A stretch of 26,193 bases of DNA from CAYWJT01 sp964458655 (GCA_964458655.1 CAYWJT010000040.1:1-26193), one strand, 5' to 3'; counted from the stretch's first letter, positions 8,296 through 15,755 are shown. The notes: a model not told the origin generated them from the letters alone. Translations and numbers: made by a program.

Positions 8296-8950
8296 CCTTT
8301 CTTTCCCTCCCGATGTCCACCCGGACGCTTTCCGGCTGGTCCGGCACTCCGCTCAGGGCCGAGACCATGCCCAGAACGGTCCTCTCTATGAAAGCCTGGA
8401 CGAAGGGGTTGAGACTGACTTCCTGGCCGTCGACTTCGAGCTTGACGCGATACATGGTGCGCTCCTCCTGGCTCAAAATGAGGTCGCAGAGAGCGGCGGT
8501 CTCGTCCGGCGCGAAAACCGGCACTCCTTCCGGCGCCCTGCTCCTGTCGTCGGTCACGGCCGCCAGAAGCTCGTGCCGCGGCAAGTCCACCTCGCCGGGC
8601 GCGTCCGACCTTATGACCAGGATCTTTTTCAGCCCGGGCTCGGACTTGCCGCCCTCGATGAGAACGACGTCGATGCCGTCGCTGAACAGGCGGCGGGCCG
8701 TTTCCTCGGGCTCGAGCTTCCGGCCGCCGCCGAGCACGGCCCAGCTTTCCGGCGCGACCAGGCCCACGGCGTCGGCGCCGGAGGCCGCGAAGCGCTGGGA
8801 GTCCGAGCCTTCCCGGTCCAGAGAAAAGCCGTGGCCGCAGCGCTTCACCGCGAACACAGCCAGGCCCCTCGATTTCAGCTCCCGTATCAGGCTGGTCACA
8901 AGCCCGGTCTTCCCCGAATCCGACAAGCCCACGACGGCTACGATCCTCAT
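8279..8950 (-). CDS. mobB: MobB-like molybdopterin-guanine dinucleotide biosynthesis GTPase with C-terminal extension
   Basis: P-loop protein of 223 aa. MobB binds GTP and assists MobA in attaching GMP to molybdopterin. I start at ATG 8950 (MRIVAVVGLSDSGKT): the P-loop is then at residues 8-15 as normal, and AAAGGA plus AGGAG lie just upstream. The ORF is open 26 codons further up but that part looks non-coding. Typical MobB features follow: VKRCGHGFSLDREGSDSQRF, the DVVLIEGGKSEPGLKKI segment, and an Asp/Glu-rich FAPDETAALCDLIL. From about residue 166 there is an extra domain of roughly 55 residues beginning MYRVKLEVDGQEVSLNPF, not part of E. coli MobB. First gene of the mobB-thiF-ppnP operon; mobA is not in the window. 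Confidence 0.82.
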   Translation of the reverse strand: MRIVAVVGLSDSGKTGLVTSLIRELKSRGLAVFAVKRCGHGFSLDREGSDSQRFAASGADAVGLVAPESWAVLGGGRKLEPEETARRLFSDGIDVVLIEGGKSEPGLKKILVIRSDAPGEVDLPRHELLAAVTDDRSRAPEGVPVFAPDETAALCDLILSQEERTMYRVKLEVDGQEVSLNPFVQAFIERTVLGMVSALSGVPDQPESVRVDIGRERKDEGRK

Positions 8951-9056
8951 GCTCCTGCGGTCCTTTCTCCCGGCCATAATGATACACGATTTTTCCTCGG
9001 CGGGACATATGGAATCGAGCCCAGGCAAAAAAGTTCCTTGCTTGCGGCGTTTGGTA

Positions 9057-9136
9057 TATAATCCATGGCTTATCGCCCGGCCCCCGCCGCCTTAGGGTCC
9101 GGCGACGCGCTGCTCAAGGGGGCGGACCCGGTCCGG
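9057..9136 (+). promoter_or_regulatory. Promoter -10 and leader hairpins upstream of the amino-acid permease
   Basis: A perfect TATAAT lies at 9057-9062 in the divergent gap between mobB and the permease; the -35 is poor (TTCCTT at the right distance). The inferred leader of about 95 nt contains GGGTCCG (9095-9101) and CGGACCC (9123-9129), perfect 7-bp arms. The second arm can instead fold with the adjacent GGTCCG (9130-9135), so two exclusive pairings are possible. I recognise no known riboswitch. Confidence 0.35.
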
Positions 9137-9165
9137 CTCCGGAAGAACTCCGAGCGGAGGCTGCT

Positions 9166-10548
9166 ATGAACATCTGGGCCAGAAAGTCTCCGGCGCAGGT
9201 CGAGGAAGCGTCGGACCACACCCTGCTCAAGAAGAACCTGAGCGCCTTCGACCTGGCCGCCCTGGGCATCGGCTCGGTGGTCGGCACCGGCATCTTCGTC
9301 GCCACCGGCCAGGGCGCCCATCTGGCCGGCCCGGGAGTGCTTGTCTCGTTCATCATCGCAGCCGTGACCAGCGGCTTCTGCGCCCTGACCTACGCCGAGC
9401 TGGCCTGCATGTTCCCCATCGCCGGCAGCACTTACTCCTATTCCTACGTCGCTTTCGGCGAGGTCATCGCCTGGGTCATCGGCTGGGACCTGATGCTCGA
9501 GTACCTGGTCGCCGGCAGCGCCGTCGCCTCCGGCTGGTCGACCACGTTTATCGGTTTGCTCGAGAACATGGGACTCAAGCTGCCCAAAGCCCTGACCCTG
9601 ACGCCCATCGCAGGCGGGGTCGTCGACCTGCCAGCGGTCCTGCTGACGCTGGCCCTGACCTGGATCCTGTTCGTCGGCATCAAGGAAAGCGCCCGCTTCA
9701 ACAACATCATCGTCGGCGTCAAGATCGTCGTCATCCTGCTGTTCATATTCCTCGGCATAAGGCACGTCAGCCTGGCTAATCTCAAGCCCCTCATGCCCTT
9801 CGGCTGGAAGGGCGTCATGGCCGGCGCGGCCATCATCTTCTTCGCCTACATAGGCTTCGACGCCGTTTCGACCGCGGCCGAAGAGACCAAGAATCCCAAA
9901 CGCGACGTGCCGCTCGGCCTGATGATCTGCCTGGGCGTGGTGATACTCCTCTACGTCCTGGTGGCCTTCGTCCTGACCGGCATCGTCCCCTACAAGGAGA
10001 TCGACGTCGGGAACGCCCTGCCGGCCTCGCTGGCGCGCATCGGCATCCGCTGGGGCGGAGCGCTGGTGGCCACCGGCGCCATCATCGGCATGGTCTCGAC
10101 CCTGCTCGTGACCATCTACGGCCAGGTCCGCATCTTCATGGTCATGGCCCGGGACGGCCTGCTGCCGAAGTCCTTTTCGAAGATCCACCCCAAGCACCGG
10201 ACCCCGCACGTCTGCACCTGGGTCACCGGCATCGCGACCGCGGCCATAGCCGGGCTTTTCCCGCTGCCGATGATCATCGACCTCTGCAACATCGGGACGC
10301 TCTTCGCCTTCGTGCTGGTCTCGGTCGGCGTCATCGTCCTCAGGAAAACCGAGCCTCAGGTGGAGCGCAAGTTCCGGACGCCGGGAGTGCCGTTCACGCC
10401 CCTCGTCACCATCGGCTTCTGCTTCTACCTGATGTACAGCCTGCCGACCGTCACCTGGTTCCGCTTCGGGCTCTGGCTGCTCGGAGGGCTCGCGGTCTAC
10501 TTCCTCTACAGCGTCCGCCACAGCAAAATGCAGAACGGCGAGAGCTGA
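9166..10548 (+). CDS. APC-superfamily amino-acid permease (CAT/YfnA-like)
   Basis: Inner-membrane amino-acid transporter with the LeuT fold, 460 aa and about 12 hydrophobic segments. ATG 9166 is preceded by GGAGG at good spacing. TM1 has the unwound-helix motif GIGSVVGTGIFVATG (34-48). TM6 and the following loop read FFAYIGFDAVSTAAEETKNP, a hallmark of the CAT-type cationic or neutral amino-acid permeases. MVMARDGLLPKSFSKIHPKHRTPH is the usual TM8-9 loop. The C-terminus ends with a short basic tail. It stands alone, with its own promoter-like leader, and ends 9 bp from the convergent HD gene. Substrate specificity (Arg/Lys against branched-chain or Ala) cannot be read from sequence alone. Confidence 0.9.
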   Translation: MNIWARKSPAQVEEASDHTLLKKNLSAFDLAALGIGSVVGTGIFVATGQGAHLAGPGVLVSFIIAAVTSGFCALTYAELACMFPIAGSTYSYSYVAFGEVIAWVIGWDLMLEYLVAGSAVASGWSTTFIGLLENMGLKLPKALTLTPIAGGVVDLPAVLLTLALTWILFVGIKESARFNNIIVGVKIVVILLFIFLGIRHVSLANLKPLMPFGWKGVMAGAAIIFFAYIGFDAVSTAAEETKNPKRDVPLGLMICLGVVILLYVLVAFVLTGIVPYKEIDVGNALPASLARIGIRWGGALVATGAIIGMVSTLLVTIYGQVRIFMVMARDGLLPKSFSKIHPKHRTPHVCTWVTGIATAAIAGLFPLPMIIDLCNIGTLFAFVLVSVGVIVLRKTEPQVERKFRTPGVPFTPLVTIGFCFYLMYSLPTVTWFRFGLWLLGGLAVYFLYSVRHSKMQNGES

Positions 10549-10557
10549 GCGAAGCGC

Positions 10558-11103
10558 CTAAAGCCCGAGGTCGTGGTCTATGCCCTGCATCGCCTTCAGG
10601 CAAATGGAGATGAATTCGTCGAGCTCCAGGCCGAGGTTGCGGCACTGCTCGATCTCTTCGCGGCGGGCGCCGCGGGCGAAGCTCTTTTCCTTGTAGCGCT
10701 TCTTGACGAACTCGAGGTCCACGGACCTGAGCTTCTTTTCCGGGTGCATCAGGGTGGCGGCGATGATGAGGCCGGTCAGCGGGTCGGCCGAGAAAATGGC
10801 CCAGTCCATCGGGTCCTTGCAGGGCACTTTCCCGGCGTGGGCCTGGACGGCGTAGATGACATCCTCCCCTATCCCTTTCTCTCTAAGGATCTTCACGGTC
10901 TCGGTCGTGTGCAGTTCCGGGCTCTTCTCGGTCACCTCGTAGTCGAGGTCGTGCAGGATGCCGGCCAGGCTCCATTTCTCCGGGTCGTGGCCGAGCCGTT
11001 CCGCGACGCCCCGCATGCAGGCTTCCACCGCCAGGCAGTGCTTCCTGAGCCGTTCGTTCGTGAGGTGCCGGCCGAGCAGCGCCAGGGCTTCTTCTCGCGT
11101 CAT
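10558..11103 (-). CDS. HD-domain (HDIG-type) metal-dependent phosphohydrolase
   Basis: Cytosolic HD-superfamily hydrolase of 181 aa. The metal-binding pattern is complete: His22 in LRKHCLAVE, His51-Asp52 in GILHDLDYE, further His at 65 and 89 (HTTETV, VQAHAG) and Asp107 in FSADPLTGLI. The small size and the ILHDLDYE motif match the stand-alone HDIG proteins annotated as HD hydrolases of unknown substrate, possibly nucleotides. AAAGGAG lies 6 bases before the ATG. It is transcribed toward the permease with only 9 bp between the stops. The substrate is not known for this subgroup. Confidence 0.85.
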   Translation of the reverse strand: MTREEALALLGRHLTNERLRKHCLAVEACMRGVAERLGHDPEKWSLAGILHDLDYEVTEKSPELHTTETVKILREKGIGEDVIYAVQAHAGKVPCKDPMDWAIFSADPLTGLIIAATLMHPEKKLRSVDLEFVKKRYKEKSFARGARREEIEQCRNLGLELDEFISICLKAMQGIDHDLGL

Positions 11104-11128
11104 GGGGTTCTCCTTTCAGCGGAAGGAC

Positions 11129-11157
11129 ATTCTAACCCGTTTGCCGGGTCCAGGCAA
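11129..11157 (-). promoter_or_regulatory. Predicted sigma70-type promoter of the HD hydrolase gene
   Basis: On the minus strand TTGCCT (11157-11152) and TAGAAT (11134-11129) are separated by exactly 17 bases, placing transcription start near 11122, about 19 nt before the ATG. The -35 part overlaps a 6-bp inverted repeat (TTTGCC 11140-11145 with GGCAAA 11153-11158), which could be an operator or a weak end-of-transcript hairpin for the GH28 gene; there is no T-run. Confidence 0.4.
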
Positions 11158-11171
11158 ATCGCCGGGCGGCG

Positions 11172-12665
11172 CTATTTCTCGAAGACGACGCTGCTCGACT
11201 TGTGAGCGTAAACCGGGTCTTTCTTCGCGCCGGGCTCGCTGACCTTCAGGCCCTTGAAGCGCGCCCCGCGCACGTCGTCCAGGACGACGGCCCGCCGGTA
11301 GTCCTTTTTCCCGCAGACAAGGGTCACGTTCTCGAAGGCGATGTCCCTGGCGTGGCGGACGTAGAAACCCCAGGCCGGCAGCTCCTTGAACATCGAGAAC
11401 TCGGGGTAGTTCGCGGCGAGCTCGGGCACCTTGTCGAGTTCGTCCAGGCCGACTTTGGCGTAGGCCGGGTTACCTCCGCCCGGATGATGTATCTCGATGT
11501 TCCTGAGGGTCACGTTCTCGATGAGGGCGTCGGGCATGCCGACGATCGACGAGGGCGAAACGTTGCGCGGCAGGTCCTCGACCGGGCCTTCGTAATTGTA
11601 GCCGGCGTCGGCCTTGGCCGCCGGCACCTCGGCGTAGACGTTCGATATGGAGATGTTCCTCAGCCGGCCCTTGCGGCCGGCTTGGCGCTCGCCTATCCTC
11701 AGAAAAATCACGTTGCCGGTGTTGATGGAGCGCAGGTTGTCGACGACCACGTCCTCGACGAAGCCGCCGTCGACGGCCGCGAAGGTCAGGGCCGAGCGGT
11801 AGGTGTCGAAGACGAGGTTGTCGGTTATCTTGATGTCGCGAAAGCCGCCCTGCGAGGCCGTGCCGAACTTGATGCCGTTGGCGCTCGTCCGGATGGTGTT
11901 GTTGAAGATGCGAACGTTCCGGCAGACGGCGTTGCGGTCGTGGGACTTGAGGCAGATGCCGTCGTCGGCGGCGTCGAAATAGGAGTTGGAGACGACGACG
12001 CCGTCGCAGTCGACGATGTCCACGCCGTCGTTGTTCCAGTAGGACTTGCTGTCGACCGTTATGCCGTCGATGACGACGTCCCGGCACTGGTCGTACTGCT
12101 GGTTCCAGCTGGCCGGGTCCTTGAGGGTGATGCCCTGGATCCTGACCCCGGCGCAGCCCCGGAAGTATATGTTCTGGGGCCTGATGGTCTCGCGCGGCCG
12201 GTCGTAGCGGAGCGGGTCCTGGACGAGGCCCTTGTGGATGATGTCGACCAGGTTGTTGGCCGTCTGGAACCCCTGGCCGTCGATGACGCCCTTGCCGGTG
12301 ATGCCGACGTTCTCCTGGTTGAGGGCGAAGATGAGGGCCGTCCAGCCGTTGTTCTGGTCGTAGTCGAAGGGGTTGGTCGAACCGACCAGGATGGCGCCTT
12401 CCTCGAGCTGGATGGTGACGTTCGACTTCAGGTATATGGTGCCGGTGAGATAGCGGCCGACGTAGAAGACCAGGCGGCCGCCGCCGTGCTCGTGGATGAA
12501 ATCGATGCCTTTCTGGATGGACCTGGTGTTGAGGGTCGTGCCGTTGGACTTGACGCCGAAGAGCGAGGCGTTGTAGTCCTTGGCCGCGAGCGGCGGCGCT
12601 AAAAAGAGCAGCAGCGTCGCCGCCGCCGCGACCGCCTTTGTCGATCCATTCCCGTTCATGTTCAT
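11172..12665 (-). CDS. Exported GH28-like right-handed beta-helix enzyme (polygalacturonase family)
   Basis: Secreted pectin-type glycoside hydrolase candidate, 497 aa. The start follows AAAGGA, and a signal peptide ends at about residue 28 (APPLAA then KDYN). The N-terminal cap YNASLFGVKSNGTTLNTRSI and GGGRLVFYVGRYLTGTIYLK are standard for family-28 beta-helices. Repeated coils carry NNDGVDIVD (Asn212, Asp213, Asp216) and DAADDGICLKS (Asp234-Asp235), the expected acid residues. The usual GHG and RIK motifs are not present: the positions read SANGIKFGTASQGGF and LRIGER, a variant I associate with environmental GH28-like proteins. So the fold and acid pair look right but substrate (homogalacturonan, rhamnogalacturonan or another glycan) is uncertain. 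A TTGACA promoter lies upstream. No transporter or regulator of pectin use is adjacent. Confidence 0.85.
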   Translation of the reverse strand: MNMNGNGSTKAVAAAATLLLFLAPPLAAKDYNASLFGVKSNGTTLNTRSIQKGIDFIHEHGGGRLVFYVGRYLTGTIYLKSNVTIQLEEGAILVGSTNPFDYDQNNGWTALIFALNQENVGITGKGVIDGQGFQTANNLVDIIHKGLVQDPLRYDRPRETIRPQNIYFRGCAGVRIQGITLKDPASWNQQYDQCRDVVIDGITVDSKSYWNNDGVDIVDCDGVVVSNSYFDAADDGICLKSHDRNAVCRNVRIFNNTIRTSANGIKFGTASQGGFRDIKITDNLVFDTYRSALTFAAVDGGFVEDVVVDNLRSINTGNVIFLRIGERQAGRKGRLRNISISNVYAEVPAAKADAGYNYEGPVEDLPRNVSPSSIVGMPDALIENVTLRNIEIHHPGGGNPAYAKVGLDELDKVPELAANYPEFSMFKELPAWGFYVRHARDIAFENVTLVCGKKDYRRAVVLDDVRGARFKGLKVSEPGAKKDPVYAHKSSSVVFEK

Positions 12666-12732
12666 GGCCGCGTCCTTTCAGCTGATTTCAATGACACTCG
12701 CCGGACCATATAATCTTCGCCCGGCGGGAGAA

Positions 12733-12762
12733 AGGATAATGCCTGACGGAAAACGATGTCAA
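12733..12762 (-). promoter_or_regulatory. Predicted promoter of the GH28-like gene
   Basis: Minus strand: a perfect TTGACA (12762-12757), 18 bases, then TATCCT (12738-12733), or TTATCC with 17 bases. It sits in the 109-bp gap between the propeller gene stop and the GH28 start. The -10 is weak, so the -35 is the main support. Confidence 0.35.
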
Positions 12763-12774
12763 CGAGCCGCCTTT

Positions 12775-13890
12775 TCATCGAAGCGAAACCGCTTTCGGCC
12801 TGAGGAAAACCAGTTCGGGCCCGGACTCGCACTCCGCAGACTTTAGGACGACAAGCCGCGAACCCGTCCAGGCCAGGGCGGCGGGCGGGCAATCGCCGGC
12901 CCTGACCTCCCCCGTTTTAGCGCCGGACCGCTGGTCATAGGCTTCTATCGAGGCCAGGTCGCCTGAGGCCAAGACCAGACCGAGCTCCCGCGCGACGACC
13001 GGCGGCCCGACCAGGCGCGACCTGACGGGTTGCCACCACTTGACCTCGCCCGACTTCGCCGACAGGCAGTACAGGACGCTGTTGGCCGCGGTCAGGAACA
13101 AGAGCTTGCCGGATACGACAGGTTCATGCGCCGGAGCGCCGCCGAGGCGGAGCGCCCATCTTTTCTTTCCGGTCGCGGCCGAAAGACAGTAAAGCAGGCG
13201 TTCCGTCGTGCCGAAATAAAGACTCGGCCGCATGCCTGGTGCGGTACCAGATACGGCACCAGGTACCGGCATGCCCTCGGCACGGAAGGTCCACAGGACC
13301 CTGCCGTCCGGCCTTGCCGCGGTCAGACGGCCGCACGCGTCACCGACGACGATGCATCCGCCTTCGACCAGCGGGCCGGACGCAACAGGCGCGTCGAGCT
13401 TCAGCTCCCAGAGCCTGGAGCCGGTCCCGACATCGAAACATAGGAGCCTTCCGCCGTCCGCGGCGCAATACAGCCGGCCTTCCGACCAGGCCGCCGTCAA
13501 AAGCGTCTCGCCGGTTTCCAGTCTGGTCACAAGGCCGCCGCCGGCATCGAGCAGCTCGACCACTCCACGGCCGCTTATCGCCATGACGCCGGACGACCAG
13601 GGCTCAAGCCGAGCCTCCGCCGCGCTCCCCGTTTGAAATCTCCAGAGAACGCGGCGCGCACCGGGGTCGACGGCAAGGACTTCGCCTCCTTCCGTCGAAA
13701 GGTAAAGCGTCCCCCGGCTGAAGAGCATCAGGTCGGAAGTCCCGGCGGGCAGGCTCAGCCGGCCTTCTTCCTGGAACGGGAAAAGCGCCGAGCCCGTCGA
13801 CGGCTGTCCGGCGGGCCCCCGGACGAAAGAGCAGGCGGCCGCGAACGTCAACGACGCGAGCGAGATGAGAGCCGGCCGCGGGAGCTTCAT
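12775..13890 (-). CDS. PQQ-type beta-propeller lipoprotein (BamB-like fold)
   Basis: Exported eight-bladed-type propeller protein, 371 aa. GGAGG lies 6 bases before ATG 13890. The N-terminus is a lipoprotein signal with the lipobox AAAC (Cys20). After it, blade repeats recur with the PQQ pattern of a glycine-rich strand then xLYCLDxxTGxxxW: GGEVLAVDPGARRVLW, GGRLLCFDVGTGSRLWELKL, ERLLYCLSAATGKKRWALRL and NSVLYCLSAKSGEVKWWQPV. No dehydrogenase residues or cofactor loop are seen, so it is a binding or scaffold protein rather than an enzyme. It resembles BamB but has no BAM gene nearby. A 13-residue stretch PVPGAVSGTAPGM between two blades is encoded by a 39-bp palindromic insert described separately. 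The GH28 gene follows on the same strand after 109 bp but has its own promoter-like sequence. Confidence 0.82.
   Translation of the reverse strand: MKLPRPALISLASLTFAAACSFVRGPAGQPSTGSALFPFQEEGRLSLPAGTSDLMLFSRGTLYLSTEGGEVLAVDPGARRVLWRFQTGSAAEARLEPWSSGVMAISGRGVVELLDAGGGLVTRLETGETLLTAAWSEGRLYCAADGGRLLCFDVGTGSRLWELKLDAPVASGPLVEGGCIVVGDACGRLTAARPDGRVLWTFRAEGMPVPGAVSGTAPGMRPSLYFGTTERLLYCLSAATGKKRWALRLGGAPAHEPVVSGKLLFLTAANSVLYCLSAKSGEVKWWQPVRSRLVGPPVVARELGLVLASGDLASIEAYDQRSGAKTGEVRAGDCPPAALAWTGSRLVVLKSAECESGPELVFLRPKAVSLR
13230..13275. repeat. 39-bp in-frame palindromic insert flanked by 7-bp direct repeats
   Basis: GCATGCC occurs at 13230-13236 and again at 13269-13275, exactly 39 bases (13 codons) apart. 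Between them lies a near-perfect hairpin: 12-base arms 13235-13246 and 13252-13263 with one mismatch and a 5-base loop (CCAGA). GGTACC appears twice and GGCACC once. It lies wholly inside the propeller gene and keeps the frame. This looks like a small palindromic element with a target duplication, or a recent 39-bp duplication-type expansion. Confidence 0.55.
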
Positions 13891-13904
13891 GTCGAACCTC
13901 CGGG

Positions 13905-13913
13905 ATTATAGCA
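13905..13913 (-). promoter_or_regulatory. Extended -10 (TGCTATAAT) of the propeller lipoprotein gene
   Basis: Minus strand TGCTATAAT, 14 bases before the ATG at 13890. The inferred start of transcription falls at or next to the Shine-Dalgarno GGAGG, so the leader would be very short. Identical 9-mers precede rarA and the tRNA. Confidence 0.5.
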
Positions 13914-13934
13914 TGATTCCGGGCCGCCGGGCCT

Positions 13935-13964
13935 TTTGCATCGCGGACGTGAAACTGGTATAGT
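13935..13964 (+). promoter_or_regulatory. Predicted promoter of the 70-aa protein gene
   Basis: TTTGCA (13935-13940), 18 bases, TATAGT (13959-13964), on the plus strand, divergent from the propeller gene promoter. Transcription would start near 13971, 14 bases before the ATG. Confidence 0.4.
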
Positions 13965-13984
13965 TCAAGTCGCGGAGCCGGGCG

Positions 13985-14197
13985 ATGGTCAACTACATAC
14001 TGCTCTACAGGATACGCAAGCTCGTCAAGAAGGTCATCAAGGAAAAGATCGCCGACGACGAGATCCGGACGACGCCCCGGTCCTGCATCGGCTGTCTCGC
14101 CGACGAGATAAGCTGGGAGATATACTACCTGCTCAAGGAAAAAGAACCGGAAAGTCAGAGGGACGAGGCCGAGGAAAAGGGCCCGGCTTCAGACTGA
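13985..14197 (+). CDS. Small hypothetical protein with CxxC motif
   Basis: 70 aa, not recognised. ATG 13985 is preceded by GGAG at 7 bases, and a promoter-like pair lies just upstream, which supports a real gene. The N-terminal half is basic and helical (VNYILLYRIRKLVKKVIKEK), the middle holds SCIGCLADEISWEIYYLLKE with Cys34 and Cys37, and the end is an acidic, probably disordered tail (ESQRDEAEEKGPASD). No membrane segment or signal peptide. It ends 24 bp from the convergent rarA stop. One CxxC pair alone cannot fix a zinc ion without dimerisation; redox or regulatory roles are equally possible. Confidence 0.6.
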   Translation: MVNYILLYRIRKLVKKVIKEKIADDEIRTTPRSCIGCLADEISWEIYYLLKEKEPESQRDEAEEKGPASD

Positions 14198-14221
14198 ACC
14201 GCGCCGGCGCCCTCACAGGGG

Positions 14222-15577
14222 CTAAGAGCCCGAGCCTGAAGCGGAGCCCGAACCGGAACGGGCTTTCCGCATCTTTTCTTTGAGCCCTTCCCACCATTCG
14301 ATGCGTTTATTTATTTCCTTCTCGAAGCCGAACTGCCCCGGCTCATAGTATTTCCTTCCCTTGAGCCTCTCCGGGAAGGTTTCCATGTCCGTCGTCCCGG
14401 CGGGAGAGTCGTGGGCGTAGCGGTAATCCTTGCCGTAGCCCAGCTCCTCCATCAGCGGGGTGACCGGGTTCCTGATATGCAAGGGCACGGGCTCGTGCGG
14501 GCTGCGCTCGACGTCCTTCATGGCCGCGCCCAGGGCGACGTAGATCCGGTTGCTCTTGGGCGCCGCCGCCAGGTAGACGACGGCTTCTGCCAGGGCCAGC
14601 TCGCCCTCTGGCGAGCCGAGGAAATCGTAGGCTTCCTTGGCGTGCAGGGCCACGGCCAGCGCCTGGGGATCGGCCAGGCCGACATCTTCGGACGCGAACC
14701 GGACCAGGCGTCTGGCGATGTAGAGGGGGTCCTCGCCCGCGGCGACCATCCTAGCTAACCAATAGAGGGAGGCGTCCACGTCGCTGTTCCTCAGGCTCTT
14801 GTGGAGGGCGGAGATGAGGTTGAAATGTTCCTCGCCGGCCTTGTCGTAGAGAAGGGTCCTCTTCTGGACGGCCTCCTGGACGTCCTCGACCCTGATGACC
14901 CCTTCCCGCGCCAGCCCCGCGGCGATCTCGAGGCCGTTCAGGACGCGCCGGGCGTCGCCGTTGGAAATGTCGATGAGCAGGTCGAGCGCGGCCGGCTCGA
15001 GCGAAAGCCCCAAGCCTCCCAGCCCGTTCTCGACGTCCGAGAGGGCGTCCCGGACGATGCGCGCCAGGGCCTCCCGGTCGAGCGGGTTGAGGACGAGCAC
15101 CCGGGTCCGCGACAGGAGCGGAGCGATGACCTCGAACGACGGGTTCTCGGTGGTCGAGCCGAACAGGATGATGTCTCCCCTTTCCACGTAGGGCAGAAAG
15201 GCCGCCTGCTGGGCCTTGTTGAAGCGGTGGATCTCGTCGATGAACAGGACCATGGGCTTGCCGTAGAGCCTGCGGTGCTGCTCGGCTTTGGCCATGACGT
15301 CCTTGATGTCCTTGATGCCCGAGAGCACCGCGCTGAAGAACTCGCAGGGGTAGTCGAAGTGCCTGGCCAGGACCGCGGCCAGCGTCGTCTTGCCCGAGCC
15401 GGGCGGCCCCCAGAAGATGATGGAAACGAGCTTGTTCTTCTCGAGGAGCTCCGAGATGAACTTGCCGGGACCCAGGATGTGGTCCTGGCCGTAGATCCTG
15501 TCCAGCGTGGCCGGCCTGAGCCTTTCGGCCAGAGGCGTATGCTCGCGCCCGTCTTCCTTCTTAGACGCTTTCTTCAT
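14222..15577 (-). CDS. rarA: Replication-associated recombination protein A (RarA/MgsA, AAA+ ATPase)
   Basis: DNA-dependent AAA+ ATPase acting at stalled replication forks, related to the clamp loader and to eukaryotic WRNIP1. The ORF is open to 15766, but I start at ATG 15577 (MKKASKKEDGREHTPLAERLRP) because family proteins begin close to PLAERLRP and TGCTATAAT lies at 15604-15596 within the longer reading. The product is 451 aa, normal length. Walker A GPPGSGKTT (57-65), Walker B LFIDEIHRFN (111-120), sensor 1 GSTTENPSFEV and the arginine-finger region LLSRTRV are clear, followed by the tetramerisation domain (SLYWLARMVAAGEDPLYIARR). The C-terminus ends in an unusual low-complexity tail SGSGSASGSGS. 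Single-gene transcript. Confidence 0.93.
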   Translation of the reverse strand: MKKASKKEDGREHTPLAERLRPATLDRIYGQDHILGPGKFISELLEKNKLVSIIFWGPPGSGKTTLAAVLARHFDYPCEFFSAVLSGIKDIKDVMAKAEQHRRLYGKPMVLFIDEIHRFNKAQQAAFLPYVERGDIILFGSTTENPSFEVIAPLLSRTRVLVLNPLDREALARIVRDALSDVENGLGGLGLSLEPAALDLLIDISNGDARRVLNGLEIAAGLAREGVIRVEDVQEAVQKRTLLYDKAGEEHFNLISALHKSLRNSDVDASLYWLARMVAAGEDPLYIARRLVRFASEDVGLADPQALAVALHAKEAYDFLGSPEGELALAEAVVYLAAAPKSNRIYVALGAAMKDVERSPHEPVPLHIRNPVTPLMEELGYGKDYRYAHDSPAGTTDMETFPERLKGRKYYEPGQFGFEKEINKRIEWWEGLKEKMRKARSGSGSASGSGS

Positions 15578-15595
15578 CCCGGTCGCACCCGGGGA

Positions 15596-15604
15596 ATTAT
15601 AGCA
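15596..15604 (-). promoter_or_regulatory. Extended -10 (TGCTATAAT) of rarA
   Basis: Minus strand TGCTATAAT, 18 bases before the rarA ATG. No convincing -35, as is common with TGn-extended promoters. Its position also argues against the longer rarA reading that starts at 15766. Confidence 0.5.
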
Positions 15605-15755
15605 CAGACATCCGTCGCAGAGACGTTCTGCGGGACGGACAGCGGGGTCGACTGGGAACGCGCAGCCGCTCGCGGCCAGGGCAGGCGCGCCGGACCGCGA
15701 CCCGCTGGACGCAAAGGGCTGTCCGGGCCTCTTGGACACGCCGACCCGGCACGCC

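Noticed and set aside
9070..10521. 483-aa minus-strand ORF opposite the permease
   Set aside because: Asp/Gly/Gln-rich antisense reading produced by high GC; the permease on the plus strand is unmistakable.
11202..12602. 466-aa plus-strand ORF opposite the GH28-like gene
   Set aside because: Val/Asp/Gly-rich antisense shadow with no domain; the minus strand holds a signal peptide and beta-helix motifs.
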